Assembly (NCBI GenBank): GCA_944381115.1
Contig: CALWJV010000016.1
Span: 1-64,000 of the forward strand
Source of the DNA: an uncultured Clostridia bacterium
GTDB taxonomy: Bacteria > Bacillota > Clostridia > Oscillospirales > CAG-272
Direction: 5' to 3'
DNA: 64,000 bases
Shown: piece after piece, positions 38,020 to 47,571 of the stretch
Numbering within the stretch: position 1 is the stretch's first letter
Layout: each line of letters opens with the position of its first letter
Notes under the pieces: model-generated
Seen by the model: only the letters and a program-made list of their open reading frames with translations
Told to the model about the DNA's origin: nothing
The model's database searches: none
Program-made: the position numbers and the translations under genes

Positions 38020-38775
38020 TTATTTTACGTACATTTCTTTTGCCTTTATAAGACTTTTATCGGGATCCATAATCGGCTTATACTCCAGCCCGCAAGCCCC
38101 TTTATAACCCGCTTTATCAATAGCATCAAATACAACTTTGCAGTCTATTTCACCGTACCAAGGCTCATTTCTTCCGGGATGACCTGCGCAATGAAGATGT
38201 GCAATGCAGTCAAGATTATTTAAAATATTCGGAATAATATTTCCTTCCATTATTTGTTGGTGGTATATATCATATACTATTTTGACATGCGGATGTCCCA
38301 CCTCACGCACTATATCAAAACTTTCTGAAGATGACCAAAGGTAATATCCGGGATGATCAAAATAGGTATTCAGCGGCTCCACCATAATTGTTACTCCGTA
38401 TTTTTCAAGTATGGGAGTGGCTTGTTTAAGCGTTTCTATTATCGAATCGTGTTGAAATTTTCTTGGCATTCCGGTATCTTGTCCGACTTGTGTTATTAAT
38501 TTTTTAACACCGACACGGTGTGCTGCCTCACAACTTTCAGACAGCCCTGAAAGCCATTTCTCTCTGTATGCAGGATCTGTCATTCTGAACTCTGTCGTAC
38601 ACATGCTCAAAAGTTCCACACCGCTTTCATTACATGCTTTCGCTACTTCTTCAAGATCAAGTCCTTTCCAATTATATGTTTCGGCAGCCTCGAATCCAAG
38701 AGAGCCTATTTTACGTATTGCCTCCGGAAAATTCATATTTGTATAAAAACACGGTATTGGTACACAAAGTCTCAT
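38020..38775 (-). CDS. Hydroxypyruvate isomerase-like TIM-barrel sugar isomerase
   Basis: 251 residues. It fits the Hyi/xylose-isomerase-like family: IMVEPLNTYFDHPGYYL (metal Glu, about 125-141), KIVYDIYHQQIMEGNI (Asp and His, about 163-178), AHLHCAGHPGRNEPWYGEID (His, about 190) and a late GLEYKP Glu. These four positions form the usual divalent metal site. It probably isomerises a small keto-acid or keto-sugar. GGAG lies ten bases before the ATG. It sits just downstream of the transporter operon but after a terminator, so it is separately transcribed. Confidence 0.85.
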   Translation of the reverse strand: MRLCVPIPCFYTNMNFPEAIRKIGSLGFEAAETYNWKGLDLEEVAKACNESGVELLSMCTTEFRMTDPAYREKWLSGLSESCEAAHRVGVKKLITQVGQDTGMPRKFQHDSIIETLKQATPILEKYGVTIMVEPLNTYFDHPGYYLWSSSESFDIVREVGHPHVKIVYDIYHQQIMEGNIIPNILNNLDCIAHLHCAGHPGRNEPWYGEIDCKVVFDAIDKAGYKGACGLEYKPIMDPDKSLIKAKEMYVK

Positions 38776-38925
38776 TTTTTGTTTTTCTCCTTATTTTATA
38801 AATTTTGTGTTTTTTTTTAAATTATACTGAAAATTTGTTTTTATTGTTTAGACATAAAATATCTATGATTATTCAAAACAACATCACATTATAAAGAACA
38901 AATTTTTTAACGTAAAAATTTTGAA

Positions 38926-38964
38926 TAAAAAGAACACCGCTTTTTTTAAGCGGTGTCTTTTTAG
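38926..38964 (-). terminator. Terminator of the seven-gene transporter operon
   Basis: Stem ACACCGCT/AGCGGTGT (38934-38956) with a T-run on the minus strand, immediately after the last permease gene. Confidence 0.88.
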
Positions 38965-38972
38965 TTTTGATT

Positions 38973-40034
38973 TTATCCTACAATACCGGAACGTTCAATA
39001 CCCTCGACCAAATACCTCTGACAGAAAAGATATACAATGATCAACGGTGCAATTATCATAAGTCCGATCGTGTTTTGAGCCGCTGCTTCGGCAATATCCT
39101 GCGCATGCTCATAATTAAGAGAAGGAATCGGTTTACCAATAAGATGGGGTAACAGATACATTTGATTATTACTATAAAGAAGATCAGTATAGAACTTATC
39201 TGTCCACTGCCATGAGAATGAGAACAAAAATATTGTTATCATCATAGGTACGGAAAGAGGAAGAACAATTTTTATAAATGTTCTGAAAACGCTCGATCCG
39301 TCTATATACGCAGACTCTTCAAGTTCATCCGGCACACCTCTGAAGAACTGACGCATAAGGAATATATACAATCCGTTTTTAAATCCTATTCCGCCAAGAG
39401 AAAGTATCAGCAAAGGCCACAGTTTACCTGTAAGGTCTATCGCTGTCACACCGCCGGTAATATCAAGTGATTCAACAACACCGCCACCCAGTAAATTCAA
39501 AAGACCGTAAATATCAAAATATCTGAATTTAACAAAGAGTGCAAGTTGTATCGTTGAGTGCGGCACTATCATTGTAAATATTACAAGCGCAAACAGAATT
39601 TTTGAACCCGGGAACTTGAATTTTGCAAATCCGTATCCTATAATACAGCATATAAATGTCTGTACCAAAGCAGTTACAAGTGAAAGCAAAAAGGTATTCA
39701 AAAGCGCTTGGAAATATTGCAAGTCTACTATAATAGCCTTATATGTATCAAGTGTCGGATACTTCGGTATAAGTTTTACCGTAACATCAACAAAGTCTTT
39801 TTCGCTCATGAAAGAAGCCATTATTTTAGAGAAGAATGGGTAAAGTATAACATAAGAAATCCCGAGAAGAAGAGCGAAGCGAAGAATCCTCCAAAGGAGT
39901 GTTCCAACATATGACATATTGAGATACTTTAACTTCATTCTTTCGATCTTGGAGGTTCTTTCAAAATCTACTGTAATTTTATTTTTGCTCTCTTTAAGTA
40001 TTCTTGGAGCATTGTTAATATTATTGTTATCCAT
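38973..40034 (-). CDS. Carbohydrate ABC transporter permease, MalG type (second pair)
   Basis: 353 residues from the ATG at 40034 (AAGGAGG nine bases upstream; a TTG two codons earlier is less likely). Six predicted transmembrane helices and the inner-membrane EAA-type loop EESAYIDGSSVFRTFIKIVLPLS mark a CUT1 permease. The N-terminus has a roughly 40-residue cytoplasmic extension. Together with the preceding gene it should form one channel. It is the last gene of the operon that begins with the large solute-binding protein. No ATPase is encoded here, so a shared MsmX-type ATPase is expected. Confidence 0.93.
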   Translation of the reverse strand: MDNNNINNAPRILKESKNKITVDFERTSKIERMKLKYLNMSYVGTLLWRILRFALLLGISYVILYPFFSKIMASFMSEKDFVDVTVKLIPKYPTLDTYKAIIVDLQYFQALLNTFLLSLVTALVQTFICCIIGYGFAKFKFPGSKILFALVIFTMIVPHSTIQLALFVKFRYFDIYGLLNLLGGGVVESLDITGGVTAIDLTGKLWPLLILSLGGIGFKNGLYIFLMRQFFRGVPDELEESAYIDGSSVFRTFIKIVLPLSVPMMITIFLFSFSWQWTDKFYTDLLYSNNQMYLLPHLIGKPIPSLNYEHAQDIAEAAAQNTIGLMIIAPLIIVYLFCQRYLVEGIERSGIVG

Positions 40035-40052
40035 TTTCAAAAACCTCCTTCC

Positions 40053-41063
40053 TTAGGCATCTCTCTTTTGATAGAATATGTACGTACGCATCAGTAACGC
40101 GACTATTGAGACCATAACGATTATAACTGCAAAATACAGCCATGCCATTGCCGCCGATACCGGTTGACTTTTTTCAAGATATGTTGTACTTATGTAACGC
40201 ATAACCGCATTCGATTCAGATGTAAACGAGTCGATAACGGTATATATCGCATTTACAAATATCATCGGGCTTATCATAGGAAGAGTGATTTTCCAGAATG
40301 TTTCCCATGTTGTTGCTCCGTCTATCGAACAAGATTCGTATATAGCGGGAGATATTGACTGAAGTGCCGCAAGAAATACGAGCATCTGAACTCCACAACG
40401 TTCTATTATACTGGATATTCCGTTAATTGCTCCTATAACATATGTTGCTATTTCAGTACCTATTTTCATATTGGCAAACATGTTTTCTATGCTTTGAACA
40501 CTGATTGCAAATCCTCCTTCGCCTGCAACACCTGTATTGATTCCCTGACTTTGGTCCGCCATGTAATCGTTATATGCTGAGGTATTTGCAGCGATATGTC
40601 CCATAAGTCCGGTAGAACAGATAACAGGTATAAAGAATATTGCTCTGAATACTGCTCTTCCGAGAACTTTTTGGTTAAGTATTACCGCTATAAAAAGTGA
40701 GAATACTACTATAACAGGTATATCTATTAACATCCCTCTTATTCCCGATATAAGTGTCTTTGTAAAACTTGTATCTACAAATAATGCTTCCTGGTAATTT
40801 TCAAAACCTATAAATTCAATAAGGTATCCGCTACCCTCTGTTGAGGGTTTCATTGATGATAGTGAATATCTAAATGATTCAACTATAACCGGGAAATATA
40901 TAATTACAAGTCCAAGTATAAACGGAAGAACAAACAGCCACCCGCTCCTTGCCTTTCTTTTATCAAGAGAGGCCGCTTTTCTCCGGCGTCTTTTTTTTCC
41001 GCTTGGGCGAACTGCCGGAGCAGCCTGGACTGTCTCAAGCTGAAGATTTACTTCATTATCCAT
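40053..41063 (-). CDS. Carbohydrate ABC transporter permease, MalF type (second pair)
   Basis: 336 residues. A basic, Arg/Lys-rich N-terminus (KKRRRRKAASLDKRKARS) precedes six helices. The EAA loop reads YESCSIDGATTWETFWKITLPM. It carries an insertion of about 40 residues after the third helix (around 165-205, ANTSAYNDYMADQSQG onward), longer than in typical CUT1 permeases. Its start is 15 bases after the DUF5696-like gene, so the two belong to one transcript. Confidence 0.92.
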   Translation of the reverse strand: MDNEVNLQLETVQAAPAVRPSGKKRRRRKAASLDKRKARSGWLFVLPFILGLVIIYFPVIVESFRYSLSSMKPSTEGSGYLIEFIGFENYQEALFVDTSFTKTLISGIRGMLIDIPVIVVFSLFIAVILNQKVLGRAVFRAIFFIPVICSTGLMGHIAANTSAYNDYMADQSQGINTGVAGEGGFAISVQSIENMFANMKIGTEIATYVIGAINGISSIIERCGVQMLVFLAALQSISPAIYESCSIDGATTWETFWKITLPMISPMIFVNAIYTVIDSFTSESNAVMRYISTTYLEKSQPVSAAMAWLYFAVIIVMVSIVALLMRTYIFYQKRDA

Positions 41064-41078
41064 ATTTCTTGCCTCCCT

Positions 41079-44000
41079 TTATTTATAGGATATCGTAGTA
41101 TCGGTTTTGGAATCAAAGAAATCTTTATTTCCTATTTCCAGTTTTACCTTAACGTTGTGGTCAGAGTCTATTACAAAATTGCTGTCTTCGGAAACTATTA
41201 TATTACCAAACGAATCATACATATAATTACCGTTTTCACCTTTTTCAACTGTTATAACAGTTCCGTCAATATTAATTGAATAAACTCCGCCGTTGTTTGA
41301 TGCTATTACACGGTTACCTGCTGAATCAAGTTTGTAGCAATTTACTTCAACGTCATAGTTATTGTAATTAAGAAGGAACCAATGTCCGTTATCATACTCA
41401 ACATAAACAACACTTCCGTCTGTTATGTCAAGGTTAATTCCGCTGAGAAGTATGTTTTTGTACTCCTCAAGTTTTGCGGTTGATTTTTCTTCTTCACACA
41501 ATACTGTATAATTTTCAATATCTTCAGTTATAACATCGATATCGAGTCCGTAATTCTCCAAAATTTGATCGCGTTCAGCAGGATCTGTATATTCACTTAC
41601 TATTCTGTCATATACTAATTTCTTTTGTTGCGCCTCTTTGAGTTTTGCCTCAAGTTCTACTAACCTATCAGACTGTTGCCTCTTAGCATCCTCTTCAATA
41701 TTTGCAGCTTCTGTATGGGTAAGTTTACGCTTACAGTTTACAAAAAGGTGATCGTTTATAAGCGCCGTCTGAACATCTTTAAGTGCCCCGTTCAATTTAT
41801 CGTAAAGACCTACTGATACTATGTTACCATTTTCATCGTACGTAGTAAAGAGTTCTTTTTTCCAGTTTTCATATGAAATAGCATAGTACTGAGAAAGCAC
41901 AGGGTCTTCTTTAAGGAGTTCTACATTTTGATAAGAAAGCATCATGTAAAGAGTTGCACCGTTTTCAATGATCTTAAGAAGTTCGTAGTTCATATCTCCC
42001 GCCATATTGGTGGGTTTACCGGCAATCACAACATACCCGTGGAATGTCATTCCAAAGAATGGGATAGCCTCACTTGCTCCTAGATAACGGCTGGAATCAA
42101 GCGGAGCATTGAGTACAACAGATGCATATGGTATTGTGTATGCATTGCCGGAGTCAATCATTATGCCATTTCCGTACTGCTTTTTAAGTCTTTCAAGTGT
42201 TTCTTTTGTAAATTGTTTTGCATCCTCACGGTTATACGGATCGTCTTTATCAAAGTCAGAGTTTAATTCCGAACCAAGTGTTCCTGCAGATACAAAACTT
42301 ATTTTATCACCTATAAGATTGCTGAAAGATTTTTCAAATTTACTGTAAAGTTCTCTGTAGACGCTGGAAGAAATACAGATCTTTCCGGTTGTTATAAATG
42401 TCTGAAGAACTGCATCATAAGTTCTCTTTGTTGTATAACGGTCGTCTATTGTTTTTACAGCATCGGATTTATAAGAGAACCCGTCAAACGCTGCTGTTTC
42501 GCTCATATAAACAAAGTCAAAATCTGGGTATACACCGATTCCTTTTTCTGCAGCATAATCAAGAAAATCTCTGAATCCGTCATTTCCTCCGGTTACCTTT
42601 TCAAATTTTACCTTTGAAGGGATCGTTGATTTCATACCTCCGTTTGTATATCCGGTAAGTCTGTAATTAACATTTGTTATTCCCTCTTCTGCAAGTTCTT
42701 CGGTCATTAATTTGAGATCGTCAAAGGACGTAAGTGCCTTTTTAACGGTTATCGGTATACTGAGTACTGTTTCATCTGTTTCAGTTGCTCCGAACGCCTC
42801 AATATAGAACGGAATATCTTCCTCAGTTTCTGTTATACGGGAGATCTGTCCACTCTTTTCAAGAAAATCTCTGTATGCCTTTGCCATTCCGACGTATGTT
42901 GCGTCATAATATGTTCTGTTTACGTTTGTTTTCGGGCTGTTTTCATCCGTAAGCATTATATAATTGATTCTGAAAGAATCAGTATATTTACGGTCGGAAA
43001 CAACGGTAAACGTATCACTTCCGCTAATCGAAATCGCTTCGGCAAGGTTGTATTTATCCTGAGGTCTCGGTGCAAGTTTACAGTACGCCGAACTGTATAG
43101 AAATTTACTGTCGCCGTCATGGTTTGTAAATATACTTGCAAGAGCATCTCCCTCGGTTACAATCGCGAGGTATCCGGTTGAATACTGCTTTACTTGATTT
43201 CCGCTTATAGTAGGCACTTCAGGTCTTACTTCATTAGTAGTAACCACACCGAATACAGGCATTCTGAATACTTCTTGGTTTGCGTTACCGATCTCTTGAT
43301 ATGCGTAATCCTGTCCGTATACCGATCCGCCTCTATTGTAGTAACCGGTAAGATCTTCAAACCTTACAAGTGCTCCGGATCCGTCCGGGAAAAATGTATA
43401 TCCTTTGTAATTACTGGGACCTGCTCCCATGTATTTAAGAAGCGTAATATCTGTAAGTTGGTAATTGCTTTCATCGAAGGTAAGTCCGTTTGCGGGGAAT
43501 CTTACTTCCACACCGAATTCCGTAATGTAATATTCAAGAGCCATCTTGAAGTTAGCCGGAGGAAGTGAATTTCCTTGATATCCAGTTTCCTGGTGGTCTT
43601 TGTCAAGTTCTTCAAACGTATAATCGGGGCAGTACCTTCTGATTATAGATTCAATCTGCTTCATCTCACGGCCATTTGTATTACCCGCAAGAAGATATAA
43701 ATTTGTTTCCTTAAGTATCGGATAATCCTCTACTCTGCTACTGTATTCATTATAAAGTCCATAGAATGCGGTAAGTTTTGAATAAGGCGTTGTTACGTCA
43801 TCTTCATCAGGGAAAAGTTCAAGGAGCGGCCCCTTTATCATTTCTTCAAATCTTGCCTCGGTTATTGCTCGGGGCACCAAGATACGCGATTCCTCTTCTC
43901 CTATTGAATATTCAACACGAACACCGCCTTTAAGGGTCCTTATGTTGATTTGATCCAGAAGAGCGGAATGATTGAAAGAATTGTATGTACTTGTTGTTCC

Positions 44001-44432
44001 GCTGTTACTGGAGAAGTTTATAATTACCTGACTAAGTAGTTCAACTTTTCTGTCGGTCGTTATACGGGTATCCTCTGCTGTATCATAAGGCGTTGTGAAG
44101 AGTATATTGCCCGTACTTCTGTCTTTAAGAGCGACTTCTCCGGTAATTTCATCTGCATAAAGTTCAAAATCGCCACTTGTGTAATATAGTTTCATTGCTT
44201 TTAGTCTTGCTTCTTCGGTGAGAAACTTTTCCGTTCTGCCGGAAAAATTACTTTGTGTATAATAACTATTATACCAATCCGAATTAAAGGTGAGTGAATT
44301 TTCTATGTCACCTTCTTCATCTGCAGCAAATACTGGGATTAATGACAAAGATGCAAGAAGTGTAAATACCATCACGAAAGCAAGGAGACCTGACAACGAT
44401 CTGTGAAATATTTTTTTTGTACTGTTTCTCAT
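41079..44432 (-). CDS. Exported DUF5696-like protein, 1117 residues
   Basis: A signal peptide (cleavage near PVFA-ADEE, residue 36) leads a large exported protein. A beta-rich N-terminal half (about 40-490) with the phrase YKGYTFFPDGSGALVRFED is followed by a region that reads like a TIM barrel (about 540-880). It has GVYPDFDFVYMSE, IMIDSGNAY and FFGMTFHGYVVIAGKP, a texture seen in glycoside hydrolases of the GH101/129 kind. Catalytic residues cannot be assigned. A coiled segment (about 915-960) and a beta-rich tail follow. I place it as DUF5696-like from memory of that family beside CUT1 permeases. No sortase or lipobox anchor is seen. The GGAGG site is good. Confidence 0.7.
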   Translation of the reverse strand: MRNSTKKIFHRSLSGLLAFVMVFTLLASLSLIPVFAADEEGDIENSLTFNSDWYNSYYTQSNFSGRTEKFLTEEARLKAMKLYYTSGDFELYADEITGEVALKDRSTGNILFTTPYDTAEDTRITTDRKVELLSQVIINFSSNSGTTSTYNSFNHSALLDQINIRTLKGGVRVEYSIGEEESRILVPRAITEARFEEMIKGPLLELFPDEDDVTTPYSKLTAFYGLYNEYSSRVEDYPILKETNLYLLAGNTNGREMKQIESIIRRYCPDYTFEELDKDHQETGYQGNSLPPANFKMALEYYITEFGVEVRFPANGLTFDESNYQLTDITLLKYMGAGPSNYKGYTFFPDGSGALVRFEDLTGYYNRGGSVYGQDYAYQEIGNANQEVFRMPVFGVVTTNEVRPEVPTISGNQVKQYSTGYLAIVTEGDALASIFTNHDGDSKFLYSSAYCKLAPRPQDKYNLAEAISISGSDTFTVVSDRKYTDSFRINYIMLTDENSPKTNVNRTYYDATYVGMAKAYRDFLEKSGQISRITETEEDIPFYIEAFGATETDETVLSIPITVKKALTSFDDLKLMTEELAEEGITNVNYRLTGYTNGGMKSTIPSKVKFEKVTGGNDGFRDFLDYAAEKGIGVYPDFDFVYMSETAAFDGFSYKSDAVKTIDDRYTTKRTYDAVLQTFITTGKICISSSVYRELYSKFEKSFSNLIGDKISFVSAGTLGSELNSDFDKDDPYNREDAKQFTKETLERLKKQYGNGIMIDSGNAYTIPYASVVLNAPLDSSRYLGASEAIPFFGMTFHGYVVIAGKPTNMAGDMNYELLKIIENGATLYMMLSYQNVELLKEDPVLSQYYAISYENWKKELFTTYDENGNIVSVGLYDKLNGALKDVQTALINDHLFVNCKRKLTHTEAANIEEDAKRQQSDRLVELEAKLKEAQQKKLVYDRIVSEYTDPAERDQILENYGLDIDVITEDIENYTVLCEEEKSTAKLEEYKNILLSGINLDITDGSVVYVEYDNGHWFLLNYNNYDVEVNCYKLDSAGNRVIASNNGGVYSINIDGTVITVEKGENGNYMYDSFGNIIVSEDSNFVIDSDHNVKVKLEIGNKDFFDSKTDTTISYK

Positions 44433-44448
44433 GTTATGTCGTCCTCCT

Positions 44449-46677
44449 TTACATTCTGTAAGTAACTTCCGTTATAATGTTGGTTACAAGACCAATCATG
44501 TCGGAAACGAGCGAAGCAAATAATATGAATATAAACATTATTATTGCCATTCCAAATATTGTTCCTATTGTTGTCCAAAGATTTTTTACTATTGAATAAT
44601 CATGAGTTATCATTTCTCCAAAGAATATAAGAAGACCGACCCATACAAATGCAAATGTTGTTAACAGGGTTATTATTCCGGATTCTGCGGAAGAAAGAAT
44701 ATGTGTAAGAAGCGTTGCGGGTATGATAAGTAAGGGAAGCGGTGCAAGTGAATATCCTGTCGCTATAAAGATATCTTTTGCGCTTCCTTCACCGTCAAAC
44801 AGTGTTGTAAGACACCAGTTTGCGACCACCCAAAGCAGAAGCGGTACACATACCGAAAGTAACTGCATTCCGATGCTTGAATAAATTCCTCTTGGATTGT
44901 ACATGTAAGATCTTCCCACACTTTGATATGTAAATACCAAAACCGCAATACCTGTGTAAAAAAGTGCACCTTTGAAAGAACCTCGTTTTTCATGCTTCAG
45001 ATCCCAGAATCCATCAAACGGATGGAACATAAGATGGAACGCAAAAAGAAGTTCCTGACCGAATGTCCTTTTTCCTTTGGTGACTGCTGTTTTAGCGTTG
45101 ACTCGCGCGGCAAATTTAAAGAACCACGAAAGCGCGAACACAACCGCTACAACAACTATCGGTATTACTATAATATATTTAGATACCCAGTCTTTTCTGA
45201 ACATTTTAAATGCCTGAGAATATCCTGTAGTATTGTATGCATAGGAATATTGCTCCATTGCACCGTTGTAATCTCCGCTCCGATAAAGAGACTTTGCTAT
45301 TCCTATATATGCTGTATCAAAGTTTATGTTACGCTGGAGTATTTCAGTATAATCATCGACCGCCTTTTCATATTCACGGTTATTATCGTTACGGAGCGCT
45401 TTTATAAGCAGATCACCGTAATCTGTCCTTATATACATGGCGATTGTTGGATTTCTGCTGTAAATATCGAGAATAAGCATATTAGAATCCTGATATGCTA
45501 TTGCTTTGATACTTTCAAGGTTTCCAAGTTGCTGACCTTTATCTCCGAAAGCAAATAATAAATTTCCGTTTTTATCGTATGTAAATACTCTTTGACGCTG
45601 ACGGTCAATAATAGACCATGTTTTTTCCGGTCCCATCGCAACATCTATTATTTTTGACGGACCTGTCGGGCTGCCGTCATATGATACCGTTGCTACTTTT
45701 ACTTCTCCGGACGGAGGATAGAATCCGGTTCGATTCATAACGTCTTCACCGGCAGTATTAAGTTTCTTGACAGGTGCGTAGTTAGATGAAGTCGAACGGT
45801 TTTCTATTTCCTGTTGTTGCTTTTGTTCATTGATATTAGAGGTCGTAGCATATATGAATCCGTCTTCATCAATTGCAATGTTATTATACTCTGTCGAAAC
45901 GTATGTTGCAGACTGTGCTCTTTGCTCTGCTGTTTGGAACGTTCTCCAGAAAATATCCAACAAGTTTGCCGCAACCTTCTGTGCTCCTACAAATCCTTGG
46001 AAGTTACCGTTAATATCCATAGATATAATTCCCATATATGTAGAAGAAGAAACTACGTATACGTGACTGTCATTAGATGCAACAGCAACAGGAGTATAAG
46101 ATGATCCTGCCGGGAAAACCTCGGCTTCTGGTGCATTTATTATACTGTGGAATTCAGGCTTTGTACGTCCGCCGTTGAGCCTGTTAAATACTACTATTCT
46201 TGCGTTTTTAGTATCTGCTATATATATTTTTGTTTCTGTCACACAAAGTCCGCCTGGAGAATTAAGAGAATCCTGAGCGCCCATTGCATTCGTAAATGAA
46301 GATATTTCGTAAAGATAATTAAAATATCTGTCAAGAACGACTATTCTGTCGTGCTTTATCTCTTGCATTGTTGCCTCTCCACCTGAACCTACGCTGACAA
46401 ATTCAGTACCGCCGTCACAAATGTATACATTGCCGTCAACATCAACGACAATATCTTTAGGTTCATAGAGTTTTTTTCCTGAACCGGCAGTAATTCCGGT
46501 TGAAACGGAGTCATAGACTGCCTGCGGCTCATATGCGTTCGGAGACGAAAGTTGAGTTCCGTCAATAGAATATGTATATGTTGAATACGCTGACGCATAT
46601 ATCGGAAGAATCGTGACTACCAGAGTAAGCATACATATTACAAATCCAAGTAAAACCTTTTTTGTTCTTTTGTTCAT
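44449..46677 (-). CDS. NHL-repeat / TPR / Yip1-like membrane protein
   Basis: 742 residues. A signal peptide or first helix (1-30) is followed by an extracytoplasmic beta-propeller of NHL-type repeats (about 50-420: EPKDIVVDVDGNVYICDGG, SLNSPGGLCVTETKIYIADTKNARI, VFTYDKNGNLLFAFGDKGQQLGNL). A TPR-like segment (about 430-485, YIGIAKSLYRSGDYNGAMEQY) comes next, then a transmembrane helix (about 500) and a Yip1-type membrane domain with about five further helices. This links an outside sensing/binding propeller to a membrane module. It is translated between the two permease pairs. Its role in transport is not known. Confidence 0.8.
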   Translation of the reverse strand: MNKRTKKVLLGFVICMLTLVVTILPIYASAYSTYTYSIDGTQLSSPNAYEPQAVYDSVSTGITAGSGKKLYEPKDIVVDVDGNVYICDGGTEFVSVGSGGEATMQEIKHDRIVVLDRYFNYLYEISSFTNAMGAQDSLNSPGGLCVTETKIYIADTKNARIVVFNRLNGGRTKPEFHSIINAPEAEVFPAGSSYTPVAVASNDSHVYVVSSSTYMGIISMDINGNFQGFVGAQKVAANLLDIFWRTFQTAEQRAQSATYVSTEYNNIAIDEDGFIYATTSNINEQKQQQEIENRSTSSNYAPVKKLNTAGEDVMNRTGFYPPSGEVKVATVSYDGSPTGPSKIIDVAMGPEKTWSIIDRQRQRVFTYDKNGNLLFAFGDKGQQLGNLESIKAIAYQDSNMLILDIYSRNPTIAMYIRTDYGDLLIKALRNDNNREYEKAVDDYTEILQRNINFDTAYIGIAKSLYRSGDYNGAMEQYSYAYNTTGYSQAFKMFRKDWVSKYIIVIPIVVVAVVFALSWFFKFAARVNAKTAVTKGKRTFGQELLFAFHLMFHPFDGFWDLKHEKRGSFKGALFYTGIAVLVFTYQSVGRSYMYNPRGIYSSIGMQLLSVCVPLLLWVVANWCLTTLFDGEGSAKDIFIATGYSLAPLPLLIIPATLLTHILSSAESGIITLLTTFAFVWVGLLIFFGEMITHDYSIVKNLWTTIGTIFGMAIIMFIFILFASLVSDMIGLVTNIITEVTYRM

Positions 46678-46693
46678 TATTGCTCCCCTTTCT

Positions 46694-47569
46694 TTAGTCT
46701 TTCATTCCTGAAGATGCCATCGTTTCAACCATTTGGCTTTGAGTTATAAGAAATACGGTAATCGGAACACTCATCATTATGACTGCCGCTGCAGCACCTG
46801 CACCCTGTGTTCCGGATGCAGATATAATGCTGTTAATAGCATTATCAAACGTTTTCAGGTTTTCACTGTAGACATAGTTTGAAGCACCGGCATTCCAAAC
46901 CTGTTGGAAAACGGTGATCATAAGCGTCAGCCATGCCGGTTTAACAAGCGGCATAACGAGCGTCAGATATATTCTGAATTCCGAGCATCCCTCTATTCGG
47001 GCAGATTCTATCATGGAATCCGGAATTGAAGAATCAATAAAGTTCTTCATAAGGTAAAGACCCAATGTAGAAGCCCAAATCGGAACTATCGATATCGTAT
47101 ATGTATTCAGCCAGTTAAGTGAAACGTATATAATAAAGTGTGCGATTCCGGTAACCGTTGAAGATATCATAAGTGAATATACTATTAGTTGAAATACCGT
47201 GTTTGAACCTGGAAAACGCACTTTTGAAATGGCGTATGCCGCCATGGATCCGATGATAAGACATCCGACCGTTGCACCGAGTGAGATAAATATTGTATTA
47301 AATATATATCTTGAAATCGGTACCCATGTGGAAGTCATCGATGCGAAAAGGTCAATAAAGTTTTGGAATGTCGGTTTTATAACATAAAAGTTAGGCGGAG
47401 TAAGGAACATTTCTCCTATCGGCTTGAATGCCGTTATAATAAGGTAATAAGTAGGGAGAAACATGAAGACACCGAGTATTGCAAGTACTATGAATATTGT
47501 TGCGTCTCCGCCGACGCTTCGGTTAAGCACAACCGAGTTTTTTCTTGTTCTTAATCTTTTTACTTTCAT
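46694..47569 (-). CDS. Carbohydrate ABC transporter permease, MalG type (first pair)
   Basis: 291 residues, six helices, EAA loop IESARIEGCSEFRIYLTLVMPLVKP. The Gly and Pro positions fit CUT1 MalG/LacG-type permeases. It starts two bases after the stop of the MalF-type gene, as expected for translational coupling. It should form a heterodimeric channel with that protein. Confidence 0.94.
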   Translation of the reverse strand: MKVKRLRTRKNSVVLNRSVGGDATIFIVLAILGVFMFLPTYYLIITAFKPIGEMFLTPPNFYVIKPTFQNFIDLFASMTSTWVPISRYIFNTIFISLGATVGCLIIGSMAAYAISKVRFPGSNTVFQLIVYSLMISSTVTGIAHFIIYVSLNWLNTYTISIVPIWASTLGLYLMKNFIDSSIPDSMIESARIEGCSEFRIYLTLVMPLVKPAWLTLMITVFQQVWNAGASNYVYSENLKTFDNAINSIISASGTQGAGAAAAVIMMSVPITVFLITQSQMVETMASSGMKD

Positions 47570-47571
47570 AC

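Noticed and set aside
44923..45558. Open frame of 211 codons on the plus strand
   Set aside because: It lies antisense to the NHL-Yip1 gene, without ribosome site or family motif.
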